From: Lumnitzera littorea
Taxonomy: Eukaryota > Streptophyta > Magnoliopsida > Myrtales > Combretaceae
Direction: 5' to 3'
Length of the DNA: 64,000 nucleotides
Assembly: GCA_024138015.1 (NCBI GenBank)
Contig: JAMXBB010000012.1
Location: 24,068,991-24,132,990 of the forward strand
Shown: positions 50,784 to 62,999 of the stretch, in pieces
Layout: the number at the start of each line of letters is the position of its first letter
Numbering within the stretch: the first letter of the stretch is position 1
Translations under genes and position numbers: made by a program
The notes under the pieces: model-generated
What the model saw: only the letters and a program-made list of their open reading frames with translations
The model's database searches: none
What the model was told of the DNA's origin: nothing

Positions 50784-51633
50784 TGTACACCTGTTTACTA
50801 CATCAACCGCTTAAATTTCAACATGTACGTATACAACTACTACTTTATGTAAGTAGATACTAATTTCTTTTCACAGCTAATATTATTAAAGCTATTGAGT
50901 CTTATTGTATAAAATATTAGTAAATAATAATATTTATATTATTTGTTGTACTACTAATTTTTTTTTTCACAGCTAATATTATGGAAGCTAATGAGTATAA
51001 TTTATAACTAATTTTTTAGTAACATCATTATATATACATTATAATTTACAATAATTAGTATAATTTTTTAAAAAAAATAACATATCATATACTTAATACG
51101 AATCGAAACGACTATAAAATTACTAGTATGCAACAATTTATTATCATGTATTAAGTCATAACGCTATTTCTTCAAAAAACGTATACTTAAAACAAATTAA
51201 AACAGGTAAAAATCATATATTTTTGTAATAAAGTTTAAAATAATATATCACATACAAACGTACACACTTATCTTATAATTTATCAGTATCTAATAATGTA
51301 CCATCATGCATCAAGTTATAACACTATTTCTTCATAGAACGTATGCTTAAAATGAATCAAAACAAGTAAAAATTATACTTTTTCCTATTTTGATGTTTAG
51401 AGCGAGAAAGTGATGATAGCATACCAATTGTCTCCTTGTTTTAAAAAAAATTTACATAATATCGATCAATACCATGCAACTACTTCAATTCTATGATTGA
51501 TTCATAAAAAAATGGATTTAAATTGTCAATTTGGTAGAGGGGTTTCTTGAATGGTTGAAGAGAGAGAGAGAAAGTGTTAAAGAAATTGAGCATGTAGAAT
51601 GGGAAAGAAGAAGGGGCAAGAGATTTATATACT
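50784..51633. other. 5' untranslated and subterminal region of the MULE
   Basis: No coding sequence. It contains an imperfect direct duplication (51,124-51,217 and 51,284-51,376) with shared words such as AAAACGTATACTTAAAA/AGAACGTATGCTTAAAA. A second pair (TCACAGCTAATATTAT near 50,872 and 50,969) is also present. Subterminal repeats are common in Mutator-like elements and could be transposase-binding sites, but this is only an inference. Confidence 0.5.
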
Positions 51634-51716
51634 CATTTCAAATGCAGTATTTTTGAGATAATTTTCTCAAATACTGTATTTTCATAAATTTTTTTTGTAT
51701 TTTTTTTTCTTTTCCC
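51634..51716 (-). repeat. Right terminal inverted repeat of the MULE
   Basis: Reverse complement starts GGGAAAAGAAAAAAAAAT and contains AATACTGCATTTGAAAT, matching 27,572-27,647. The 9 bases outside (AAAGAAATA) match the left flank AAATAAATA at eight positions. Confidence 0.8.
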
Positions 51717-51725
51717 AAAGAAATA

Positions 51726-54700
51726 TACGACTACTTCATTGTATTGAGCCTATTAGCCAACTAATCCGACATTCATGATAGTTTTTCCTTGCATCCGAAT
51801 AAGATAGATGGTTTTTAAGATGAATTATTGATCTTTAACTTTTCAAGGATCCCTTCATCAAATCAAATAACCGCTATTTTTTTTTTTTTCAGTCTTTTCT
51901 AATTTGGTTCAGCAAGTGAGAAGAATTGGACTTAGAATTGATTTTGTAGAAAATTGATATTGTAAAAATTTGCTTAATCATCGTAACTGATCCTTCGTCT
52001 TTGCTGCATGCATTTGGATCATGGTTTGAGCCAAATGGCATCTAGTTTAATATTTAACCTGCCTTCTGTGGCACATGATCCTGTTTGGAATCATTTATGT
52101 CTGTAGATAAGGGGTAAACCGACCTGTACAATCTCGCACAAAAAGTCACCACCACTTATTTTGTTATTTCAAAATAGACAAACCATTTTCATTTGGCAAG
52201 AGCTGACTCTACCTAAAGGTAATAAAAAAATCCAGATTGCAATTCTCATCGTCAAAGGGGGAAAGTAAAAGATGAAAACCCGCCGACACTTTTAATCCTT
52301 AGGTTAATTAGCATAGCACCACTTTTAATCTTTTCTATTGACCGTTTTTAAAAGTTAATTGATGGGGTTATCTCGAGAAATTTCGTTAACCCCACGTTTG
52401 AACAAGGAAAAAATTTAAGAGTAAGGAATTAAAATTAGAGGGAAAAAAAATGAAAGAAAAGATTATGAGAGAAAGAGAGTGAATAGAAAATTGGTAGTAT
52501 AATATTTTATTTTATCAAAATACCATAAAACATTTTACATTTTAAAAATATACTTTATCTTAATGGATAAATTTAACATTTTGTTTGAATTCTCTCCCCG
52601 TTCTCTCAATGTTGAGGATAATTATTTTTGGATTTTTCTATAGTCTTTTAACATAACTGGTTGAATCCTTAGTCTCATTTTTAATTTTATATTTATTAGA
52701 TTTAAAACGTTAAATTATTGTAATTTTGATGATTCAGATCCAATTGATATATATTAAAAATAATATATATTAAAAATAATATGGAGAATTGTATTGGTCT
52801 TATCAAAATGAAGAAAGGGACTATAGAAGCTTCGATTATTTTTTGTGAGCCTAAGGGAAAGTTTCCTCTTTAAATCCATCTTTTTCCGTAATCTTTTTTT
52901 TTTTTTTTTCCAAACGAGAGAAAAGAAAAATATTCCCTTTATATTCATCCCATTCCCTTTTCTTCCCTCAATCCAATCCAAACATAGTGTAAGATATTCA
53001 AAAAGTAAATTTTCATATACATATTATATATAGAGAGAGAGAGGATATACTATTAACCGTTTGTAAAAATTAGAAATTTCATTACATTTCTAACGAGTAA
53101 TAAGAAGATCCATTGATGAGATCCTTTAAAGAAGTATAAGATAAGCATTTTTTTAAACCTATTAGCCTACAGTACTTAATAATCAGCATTTTTTTTTATC
53201 ACAGAACACTTGAAATAATTTATCTTAAGAAATATATATAAAAAGGTTAAAGAATTTCTTCTCTTTGTCTTAATAGGTACGTTATAGGACTTGTTAAGTT
53301 TTCCGGTTCGCATTTTCTTTAAGCTTATTCAATTTGTCACACGTACAAGTACAACCAATGTTTAAAAGAATTACGAACTTTCATATTAAACAGGCTTCAA
53401 GTACCCAAAAACTCGAGATGATCATAGGACGTCGGACTAAGGCAAAGTACCTCAATTACCGTCATATAGTCCTTTAGTAGGATAGTAAAAATTAAATAAC
53501 ATCATTGTTTCGTAAAACTCGTTGGTGCGAAGAGATGATCATAATTGTGTCGTAGGTACTCAATATTGCCTTGTCAAGGAGTAACTTCTTCTGTGTTTTT
53601 TTTTTTTTTCTAAATTCATTTTCCAATGAAATTGCATTTAATAAACTATACTAAAATCGCAAAAAGTTTTCGAAATCTTTTAAATAATCCCGAATAACAT
53701 GGAATATCACGCATCTAGGGGAAAATTCTTTTTGCTAAATTCAAATCCTGAGGTGGCATGTGATTCTAAAATATAAGATGCTTTCCCCGTCATTGATTAG
53801 AAAAATTATTTTGGAAATTTGTCAACCGTCCAAGCAATGTTTGTCAATGAGGAAAATAATTACTCAAAGCAATAACAATTTGGATGAAGTTTTTGTGAGA
53901 AAATCAATCATATAAATAAATATTATGTAAATATTAACTATACGAAAAACATTATATAAATATTATTATTATATCTTATGTTGGAGATGAAACATTACTT
54001 TTATATGAATATTTCGTTTTAAACATGAAATACTAGTACTAATCTATCTAAAATTAAAAATTAAACATGTAAAACTATTCAAAAATATAATTTAGTTGAT
54101 ATTATATATAATTAACTCTATTTATACATCATTTCAATTAAAACACTTGTATCAATTTTAAGTTAAAAAACTAAATATCGGAATACTTAAATCAGGAGTT
54201 GCGACCTGCTGCTCGTTATCCTTCATCGCAATTATCAAATGGGATTATTGCAAGCCTATAACGCCGGCATTCAATTGATTGCATTGTTATATCGTAATGG
54301 ATACATGCGACTTGTGTGTGTGAATGCGTTATCTCATTTGAAGATTGCGATGTAGTGACCATACCGACTTTCAGCAATCGCAGGTTAAAAGTGCCACAGA
54401 CAGTGGGAAGATAAAAATGCATCTCGTAGATGCTATTTAGGTACCGTAATCACGTAATTAAAATTCATTAATTTGTATTTACGTAATTTTCTTTTTTAAG
54501 GACGGTAGACATGCCTCTCACCCAAGTTTTTATATGATTTGTTTGGATGGGTACAAGGTGAGAAGGTAAGGATAAAAATTGAAGATTATATATATAATAT
54601 TAAAGGATTTAGTTCTTTAATTATATTTTCAATATAATCTATTATCCATTTTTATCTTACATTAATTTTCAATTTTTAAATTATTTATCTAAAAATAAGG

Positions 54701-57179
54701 ACAAATGCTCCAAGCTAACTTATTACTGGATTTGGCTTTTAAAGAGGCAGTTTGATGTATATCACTTAATCATTACGCATTTATTTCTTTGGCACATTCA
54801 CCATAGTACGTAACCTACTAATCGATGATAATATTATGGGGTCATGTTTGCTAGAAGTACTTGGGTACATGTTTCACGTCAAACACCTTGCTTTTATTGA
54901 TAAAGCACAAAGCATAACACTATCGGGTAACAAAATAAGCATTAGTATTTGGTACATATACTTTAACTAAGTATTTCACTTTCAAAAAATATATTATATA
55001 TTGATTTGAAAAGTAATGATTATAAGATGAGACTTATAAAGAATTTGAAAAAATTAGTAAGTAATTTTGATAAAATTAACTATTAATAAAATAAAAAATT
55101 ACTTAAAAATGAGAGCTAATTAAGGCATTAATATAATACTCTAAACAACTCCTTAAATACCCCATTGATAAACATACTTTAATCAACATGCTCTTTCTCA
55201 ATAACTAGATATTTTTTAATTGTTTAGCCATGTCACCTGTATGCTATTGTATCATGGTAATTATACATTTTATTATCCTATGGTCTACAATTATTCGGAA
55301 AACCATTGGAATAATATCACATTTGGTAATTGAGTTTGGTCATTTTTTAATTAATTATTTCAATTTTAAAATTGATAATTTTGGTATCCAATTAGACTTT
55401 TCAAAATCGTTAACAAACCTATATTAATATTTTTTAAAACTATATGGCTAGCTTTTTTATTTATTTTTATTTTTTTATAACTAGTTATGGATTTCTTCCT
55501 ATATGATATTGCACTCAAGATGTTCACATGATTTAGTGATGCTACAAGGATGGATTTGGGACGAGTTTTATAAAACTAAAACTCGACTTATTACCTTATA
55601 AAGCTTCTTGAAACTTATCTCAAAACCTTATTAGATTTTTATCTTATTTCGAGATCTCGATTCTATTGGGTTTCTTTGAACCAGATAAGAACCCGACTCG
55701 ATCCATTAGTTGAATTGAGAACTCATACTTTTCTCTTATGTAATTTTTTTTTTAAATGATCAAATAATTTATAGAGCACTCGAACTTCCATTGTATGTAA
55801 ACTACTTTACCTTTCACTTACTCTCCTTAAGCATTTATTGTGACCCTATATCAACAACATTATTTTAAGATAATATAAAACTAAGAAAAAATTTCAACAG
55901 GCAAAAATTAAAAAATTAACTTGCAAATATGGATAGAAAGGTAGAGAGATAAAATAAACATTTTAAAGAAATGGGATAAACAAAATATTAGTTGCAATTA
56001 TTTTAAGATTATTAAAATCATTTATGAAACAAGCTCTATTAATTGCCTTCACTTATTGAATATCTAAAAGGTTACGTTGTTATGACATTATTACTTCTAA
56101 GTAAGCTTCAACTTTCACACCATTTATTCTTTTTTCAATTACCACTTTTTGAGGTAAGGTCCATAATGCATAACTAAAGTAACAAATCTTCAATCAAAAG
56201 GAGTAAATTATAGAAATAGAGAGAGTGGGAGTGGATAGGATAAAGAAGAGTAAGGTTTCATTTCAAAAATATTATATTTTATTAGTTATTATTTTTAATT
56301 ACATATGTATAGTGCTTTAAATATATATATTAATTATTTTTTACAAGATTTAAGTTCTTATTTTTTACCAATACTCAATTAGAAACCCCATAAGACTTCG
56401 AAATTATTTTTACAACCTATTCCAAAATATTATAAGATCGGATCATATAGTATTTTTAATAGGTTAAATGAATCAAGTACCCTATAATAATCTACCTTTT
56501 AGCATCTCTAGTATGACCATTTGGATAGCAATAACAAAAAGAAAAAAAAAATATTTGGAAGAAACCATTATTGATATTGCACGTTATTGTTTTAGGATTA
56601 TCATTTTCGCTACCTAATTGGTTTTGTGGACATCTAAGTATATATTATTAAAATAATTGCATAGAATACATGGAAATATATAAATGGTTATAAAAAGCCA
56701 ACTTAATAGACGTAGTTAATATATGCAGTGTCATTAAATTAAAAAAAAAAAAAAGAAGAGTACAATTGGTACCAAAATGATAATCTCAATACTTACATAC
56801 TTGATCGAAAATTGGCCGAATTTTAGATTCTTTCTTTTTTTCCCTTTTTATCATACCCAAATTTTAGATATAAATAAATGCGAGATTATCCGAATACGAT
56901 TTTACAAAATAAAAAAAAAAATTAGAACTCATCTTTTACCGTTGTTAACAGGAGCTCGAGATTTTTAATGTGTGGAAGAGAGACGTCAATAGTAGTTTCG
57001 GAAATCCTTTTAAATTTCTGGTCCTTTTGAAAAAACCATTTTCGTTTGCTAAGTTAAACCCTATTTATTAATATTCTTTCTTTTAACTGAAGTGAATAGT
57101 AAATAGTGAATAGCGAGTGTTGATATCTAATTTTTCCTTCATTCTAGTCTCTTGCAAACACCCGTAGTTGTACTTGTCC
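51726..57179. other. AT-rich spacer upstream of the IDD gene
   Basis: No gene or element is recognised. A GC-richer island of roughly 240 bp (54,190-54,430) stands out from the AT-rich surroundings. GA repeats occur near 51,560-51,575 and 53,031-53,042. Long homopolymer runs occur near 52,897, 53,598 and 56,742. The last kilobase should contain the promoter of the IDD gene, but I cannot define a TATA box or start site with confidence; CCTATTTATTAATA near 57,059 is a candidate. Confidence 0.45.
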
Positions 57180-57691
57180 TTCTTCTCCAAGAAAGGAAAA
57201 AAAAAAAGCGAAAAAAATTGAAGCCGCCGCCTCACGCGCTCGAGTAGCTACCCGAGTCGACTCAGTCCATTTTTTTCATTTTCCCTTCTCACTGTCTTCT
57301 CTTCAGCGAAAACCCGCACCTCATTTCCCCTCTCTATTTTCCCGAGAAACAATCACAGATCCAGTAAATCAAACTCAACCGCGTACTTCTTGCTACAGAA
57401 ACAAAAACGAAGAAAAGGAAAAAAAAAAAGATCCTCTTTTTTAGCAATTGAAATTTCCCTTAATGTTTTATTTCATTTTCGTTCTGAGCTGAGATTATGG
57501 CATGAAACACCCAAAACTTTGGATTTTAAGTTGGATTTTCTTACTTGAAAAGGAACCCAAAATTTTATTTCACTTTTTTTGTGTGTTTTGAGCTGAAATC
57601 AGTTCAAAAAGGTAAAAAAGTTTGGATTTTTGTGGATTTTGGGGGTTCTTAATATATATAATTTGTAGTGTTCTTTAAGTATATTGTAAAG
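57180..57691 (+). promoter_or_regulatory. Probable 5' leader of the IDD gene, with upstream ORFs
   Basis: The segment is rich in C/T and A-purine tracts (for example near 57,270-57,305), typical of plant 5' leaders, and contains GCCGCCGCC-like text near 57,222. Three short upstream reading frames precede the main ATG: 57,463-57,492 (nine codons), 57,497-57,505 (ATG GCA TGA) and 57,502-57,591 (29 codons, MKHPKLWILSWIFLLEKEPK...). If they remain in the mature mRNA they could reduce translation. A leader intron cannot be excluded. Confidence 0.45.
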
Positions 57692-60512
57692 ATGGAAAAT
57701 TGTACATCAATTGCCGTATCTACAGCTTCTGCAGAAGCTTCCGATGATTTATCAAATCCTATACCTTCTTCTTCGCTTCCTCCTCCTCCAAAGAAGAAGC
57801 GGAACCTCCCTGGAATGCCAGGTAATGAAATTACTAAACTACCCACTTCAAAGCGGTCAAATTTACGCAATACCCAGAATATATTCTACTCCAAAATCAA
57901 TAAAGTTAGAAGATTTTTTATTTTAATCTTTCGCTATCATTAGACCCATGTGTCATTTATTTGCTTTTTAGTATCTTTTTTTTTTACTTTCGATAAGTAA
58001 AAAAGGTTGAAAAATAAGTTGTTTTAGGACTTCTCTGTGATCCTTTTCGTTAATTCTTATGTGTGGTGTTGTATTGTAATTGGGCACGATTTTTTGTGGT
58101 TCGTACAAGTTTGTGTTCTTATATTTGTTGTTCATATTCATGTCGTGATGTGTAGTTATTCTTATTGCAATTTTATACGAGAAGCTTCTGCTCTATGACC
58201 TTGCTTGAATATGTAAATTTTTATTTTGATTCTGTCAGATCCAGAAGCAGATGTAATTGCTTTATCTCCCAAATCTTTACTCGCAACAAATAGATTTGTG
58301 TGCGAGATCTGTGGTAAAGGCTTTCAAAGAGACCAGAACTTGCAACTCCATAGAAGAGGTCATAATCTTCCGTGGAAGCTTAAGCAAAGAACAGGTAATG
58401 AGGTGCGTAAGCGGGTTTACGTGTGTCCTGAACCGACGTGTGTTCATCACAATCCGTCTAGAGCTCTTGGAGATCTAACTGGAATCAAGAAGCACTTTAG
58501 TCGGAAACATGGGGAGAAAAAGTGGAAGTGTGAGCGGTGTTCAAAGAAATACGCAGTTCACTCCGATTTGAAGGCACATTTGAAGACTTGTGGAACTAAG
58601 GAATATAAATGTGATTGCGGAACCGTGTTTTCGAGGTAAATCGATGAGATTTAGGTCAATTTTGTCTAATTGGATGCTGAGAACATGCCGATGAAGTCAT
58701 TTATTCATGTATATTTTGATTGATAAGCTACAATCCAATGATGGTGCGTAGTCCAATTAACTGCAGTTATATGTAGAATTTGTTGTTTAATGTTTCTAAT
58801 GAGCGCCCTATGCCTATGATTTTGATTCGTTATCTTGTTTGTATTGCGAAGGAGGGATAGTTTTATAACGCATAGAGCATTCTGTGATGCACTTGCTGAG
58901 GAGAGCGCGAAGGCACAGAGGATAGTGACAGATGCCAACAGAGGCGATACTGTCGAGGCAGTGGCAAATAGTTCTGGTGCAAAGAGTGCCGTGGCTTCTC
59001 CCCCTCCTCCACCCCCGCATACACCATCGACCGCAGTGGTTTCTCCTGCTTTGTCTGTTCAAAGTTCAGGTAATACACAATCTTTGTCTACAAGTTTTGT
59101 CTTTCTAAGTTATACAGGGTCAGAATCAGGAAATATTTTTTTAAATTGACTTGTTGGTCAGTTAGGCAGATTGTGATTTGTGATCTTTATTCTTTTTTTA
59201 TTTGGATGGGTAAGAAAAATAAAGTTTTAAGCCTGTTGGATTATGTAGCGTCATCAAGATTTGATTAATTTAATAAAACATGCTTTTGTCTCTTGTTGAT
59301 ACCAGAAAAGGACTGATAATGTGGTTGAGAAAAAGGAAGCTATAATTGCAGACCCTTTTAAATTTTTTGAAAGCTCTCTGGTCCTTTTTTTAAGCTCTTA
59401 GTTCTTTCCAGTTAGGATTTGAAAAGTCTGTAATTGAAAAAGGTTCTCTTTTCTCTATTTGCTTTTGTTTTGGGGATCACACACACGTTGTCTTTTTGCT
59501 CCACTTTTTGAGGTCTTTTGTGTATATATATTTTTAAATAATTTCATCTATTTTGAATATTCAGTTGTTTTATCTAATTCTTCTGTTGATATTAGATTTA
59601 CCTGATAATCCAATCGAAGTATTACCTCCAGTGCCGGCTATGGCTCCAGCTCTAGGTCCACCACCCACTACAGTTTCATCCACCATAACCACCACTGCAT
59701 CCCCGAGTTCAATTGACGCTTATGCCAATAAAACAGGTAACAACAGCGACAGTGGTAGCAATAACAAAAGTAGTGTCTTTGCAAGCATATTCCCCTCATC
59801 GAGTGAGACGCCATTGGTACTTGAACTTCCACAAGCCTCGACATCTTCATTTTCTGATCTGGTTTGTCCTGTTGCTCCTCCGAATCAAGCTTCTTCGCTT
59901 CCTTCTTCATCCATCACAGAACCTACCTCACTATCTCTGTTCCTCTCCACGCCCATGTCGTCTCTCTTCTCAATTTCTAGACCTGAGCATGTGCCTCAAC
60001 ACCTGTACACCCCATCCCCACAGCCTGCGATGTCTGCTACCGCACTGCTTCAAAAAGCCGCTCAAATGGGTGCGGCTGCATCCAATGGATCATGGCTGCG
60101 GGGACTGGGATTGACGATGTCGTCTTCATCTGGTCAGGAGAGTAGCACGAGTGGAAACCCGAGGAATGTGGCTTCTCAGTGGAGTAGCCATGTGAAGGTC
60201 GAGAGAGAGGGACAGGGTGGTTCTGTTGCTCTAGGGGCGGATGGGCTCGGTATCGGGCTTCCATGTCAAGGGAGTTACGGTCTGACTGATATGATGGTAG
60301 GCTCGTCTTCAGTGTTTGGGAATGAGCCCATGACGCTTGATTTTTTGGGCCTTGGAATGGGCCCTAGTGGAGCAACCATGGGAGGTGTCTCTGCTTTGAT
60401 GACAAGTCTAGAAGGTGGATTTAACGGTGGAGGGGGTGGTGGGGGAAATTCTGGTGGAGGTGCTTGGAATGGTGTATCAGAGAGAGAGTCCAATGGACCT
60501 AATTTTCTTTAG
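57692..60512 (+). CDS. INDETERMINATE DOMAIN (IDD) C2H2 zinc-finger transcription factor
   Basis: Nuclear DNA-binding regulator of the plant-specific IDD family, whose members act with GRAS proteins (SHR, SCR, DELLA) in root patterning, gibberellin and flowering responses. I predict four exons: 57,692-57,821, 58,239-58,635, 58,852-59,069 and 59,596-60,512. All have GT-AG introns and together make 1,662 nt, 553 residues. The nuclear signal KKKR is at 34-37. The ID domain follows: ZF1 C65/C68/H81/H85, ZF2 C106/C111/H129/H134, ZF3 C141/C144/H157/C161 and ZF4 C168/C170/H183/C187. The intron between FSR and RDSF is conserved in the family. The C-terminal motifs MSATALLQKAAQMG (394-407) and TLDFLGLG (495-502) are present, with a Gly-rich tail. 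The start is the first ATG in frame with KKKRNLPGMP. ZF3 reads VHSDLKAHLK where most IDD proteins have VQSDWKAHSK. The sequence is closest in feel to the IDD1/IDD2 to IDD7 group; the exact orthologue is not claimed. Confidence 0.95.
57822..58238 (+). other. Intron 1 of the IDD gene
   Basis: 417 bp, GTAATG...CTGTCAG, phase 1. It splits the Asp codon of GMP-DPEADVIALSP. Ignoring it would give a read-through with NEITKLPTSKR, which is foreign to the family. Confidence 0.9.
58636..58851 (+). other. Intron 2 of the IDD gene
   Basis: 216 bp, GTAAAT...GCGAAG, placed inside the codon of the first Arg of FSRRDSF in ZF4. The position is conserved among IDD genes. The acceptor has a weak pyrimidine tract but is the only one that restores RRDSFITHRAFC. 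Confidence 0.88.
59070..59595 (+). other. Intron 3 of the IDD gene
   Basis: 526 bp, GTAATA...GATATTAG, phase 1, joining SVQSS to DLPDNPIEV. SDLP-type text at this point is usual for IDD proteins. Confidence 0.85.
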
Positions 60513-60700
60513 CATATGATTTTCCCATCCTTTTTTTTTTTTTTTTTTTAGGGTCACTAGAAATATTGTAAATCTAGCTTTTGTAAGTTAAGACAGCTTT
60601 TGCAATTTGTGCAAATCTCTTATGTTTATTTACAATTAAAATGTGAGGCTTCTGATATAAATATTAGCATTATAAAATCTATTAATATTTGATCTTTCCT
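60513..60700 (+). other. Probable 3' untranslated region of the IDD gene
   Basis: After the TAG stop come a run of 19 T residues (60,531-60,549) and TTTGTAAG and TTTGTGC words of the kind found near plant poly(A) sites. There is no clear AATAAA; ATAAATATT near 60,656 is a weak candidate. The end is not defined. Confidence 0.4.
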
Positions 60701-62990
60701 AGCAATTAGAATCCTTCATTCTATAGTCAGGAGTTCTTACTCTTTTTAGATATTGAAATAGAAAAAAAAAAAAATATTTTTGTTATAATGTTAATAGTGT
60801 AATAAAAGCATTTGTTTGATGAAATATTAGAAATTCCATTTTCTTGGTCTTAGTTGCAGTTAGTCTGAGATCCACGAATCTCTCTGGGTATATGTTTCAA
60901 ACTGAGCACAGTGCAATTAAGGGGTTAAGGGAGTTGGTGGTTCTAACTCGATGGGTGGGTTTTTTTTATGGTATAGATGCTCAAAAGCCATTATATAATA
61001 TGGTTATTTTGATTTTAGTAAATAAGGCTTATTTAGAGTAAAGATTAAAATTGTTGATAGTAAAATGAAATTATTGACGGTTTATATTTTACTAATAATA
61101 AGAGGTTTTATTTATTATAAATTGGATTTTTTTTTTTTTATATTTAAAAGTGACCATGACGTACAATTATTTTTTATTAACTGCACAAATCAAGAATGGT
61201 CTAGAGCCGGTTTTTATCCGGTTCTTGGTTTTAAAATTGTACAATCGACATACTGGAGTTAAGCATTCTAGCTTTATTCATACTGTCGGATATAAGCATC
61301 CTGTTTCACTATTTTATTTTATTGTGGATTTATTTGGTAATAAAATAATTAACACCTACTTCACAAATATCACTATCATTGATTAATTGGAATCAGTTCT
61401 GTTGGTCATTTCTAGTCAATATTTTTACACTGGTAGATGGGAATTTAGAATAAAATTACCCTCAAAGTGGAATGTGTCAACTGAGACCTAGACCCACGAT
61501 CTCGGCATAAGCTTAAACACGTGCAAATATTTAAAACACTTTTACGTACTTCCGGAAAGCTCGTTTTATTAGAATATATGTCATATTTTAGAAAAAAAAA
61601 ATTAGTAATTTGTTGGTATCCCCAGAAAAATTTCTCCTATATTTCATTAGATAATATATTAGGGTATTGTTTAATATATTCCCATTTTGTTTACATGGAG
61701 TCTTGACAATTTCTTGTTAAGAGATGGTTTAAAAAAAATAAAAGAAAGAAAAGAAAAGAATTATATAATCCAATATGTACATTCTTTTACAATTTTTCAT
61801 TTATTTATTTAGTTCGATGGTCGATAAAAAACATTCTTTAACACTACCATTTAACCTGGATTATAATTAAATGAAATGTCGACTTTTTTTTTTTTGGCCT
61901 CAGATGTCGACTTTAGTTTGATTTGCCTAACTTTTCGAGATATATATATATATATTCTCTAGTCATTAAATAACACATTTACTCTTAATTAAAAAGTGCA
62001 AACTTTCAAAAAACAATATATTGCTAAGTATTAGGAAAAAAACCAAAAGAATATTTTTTTGGTGTCCATGTTTAAGACATGTATATGTCTTTGTAGCCTA
62101 TTAGCCCTTGATCCTCGATCTTATTAACAATTTGGATTTTGTGATTGAAAATACCTATTATAATTAGGATTAGATATCACCTTTTTGTTCTTTGAATTTT
62201 CTTTAGCAATAAAGAAACTTTAATGACGAAATCAAATAAATTCAACATCGAGGAAGATAGGAAGCTTACCTGGCTAAAATAAAAATCCAAAAATAAAAGG
62301 TGGCTTTACAACTAATTAAGACATAAAAGATTTAATGGATATTGCTACAATACTTAACTTGGCCTCAATCTTGGTACCTATGTTTTTAAAGGTACTTGAT
62401 AAAATATCTATTAATGAGTGTTTTTGGAATACTTAATATTGGAATAATGAATTAGCCACTTAAATGAAACATAAGGCTATCCAAGAAAAGCAAAAATTTC
62501 CTTTACTTGACATTTTAACAAGTATACTGGACACATATTAACAGTTTCCTTACATGGATGAGACTAGTTTTGACTCTAATATCGATAGTGCTTTGTATAT
62601 ACATGGTTTTGAAACTCAAAAAGTTCCAAAAGAAATGCTAATTCCAGCGTTGCCCGTTTTAGTTTAAAGTCAATGCTGAACTGATTGCTGAAACAATATG
62701 GGTCATCGAAATTGGTAAAAAAAAGAAGAAAAAAAGAAAGGGTGATTGAAAAAGGGCCTTTCCAGGTTGGCTTTTGAAGGGTCGGTTGGGAAAACCAAAC
62801 CTGGCATTGCATATTATGATGACAGTACTTACTTTCTTTGGATTCTTATAGGTCAATCCAATCTAAATGCAATGAGAGACCCTCATCCTCGTGGTGGGCC
62901 CATGTTTTTATTATTGGACGTATGTGGTCTCAACTGTTGTTGAACAGGTACAAGCTTTAAATTGGTCAAAATTACTAAATTTGCCATATC
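60701..62990. other. AT-rich spacer downstream of the IDD gene
   Basis: No gene or complete element is recognised. TA repeats occur near 61,940-61,954 and poly-purine runs near 62,717-62,740. A slightly GC-richer patch at 62,755-62,940 (GGTTGGGAAAACCAAACC, a short palindrome-like word near 62,784) has no assigned role. Confidence 0.4.
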
Positions 62991-62999
62991 GCATACCTT

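Larger units (their letters stand above)
27572..51716 (-). mobile_element. Mutator-like element (MULE) carrying transposase-PMD gene, with nested insertions
   Basis: The ends are inverted repeats: 27,572-27,647 and the reverse complement of 51,634-51,716. Both begin GGGAAAA and share the internal words AATACTGCA and TTGAAAT. The 9-bp flanks are AAATAAATA (27,563-27,571) and AAAGAAATA (51,717-51,725), an 8/9 match; 9-bp target duplications are the Mutator hallmark. After removing the 18.7-kb retrotransposon, the element is about 5.5 kb. Its single gene runs right to left from 50,783. The 51-kb subterminal region includes a direct duplication. Decay of the gene shows the element is immobile by itself. 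Confidence 0.85.

Noticed and set aside
60275..60493. Minus-strand frame within IDD exon 4 (proline-rich)
   Set aside because: It is the antisense of the Gly-rich C-terminal end of the IDD protein.
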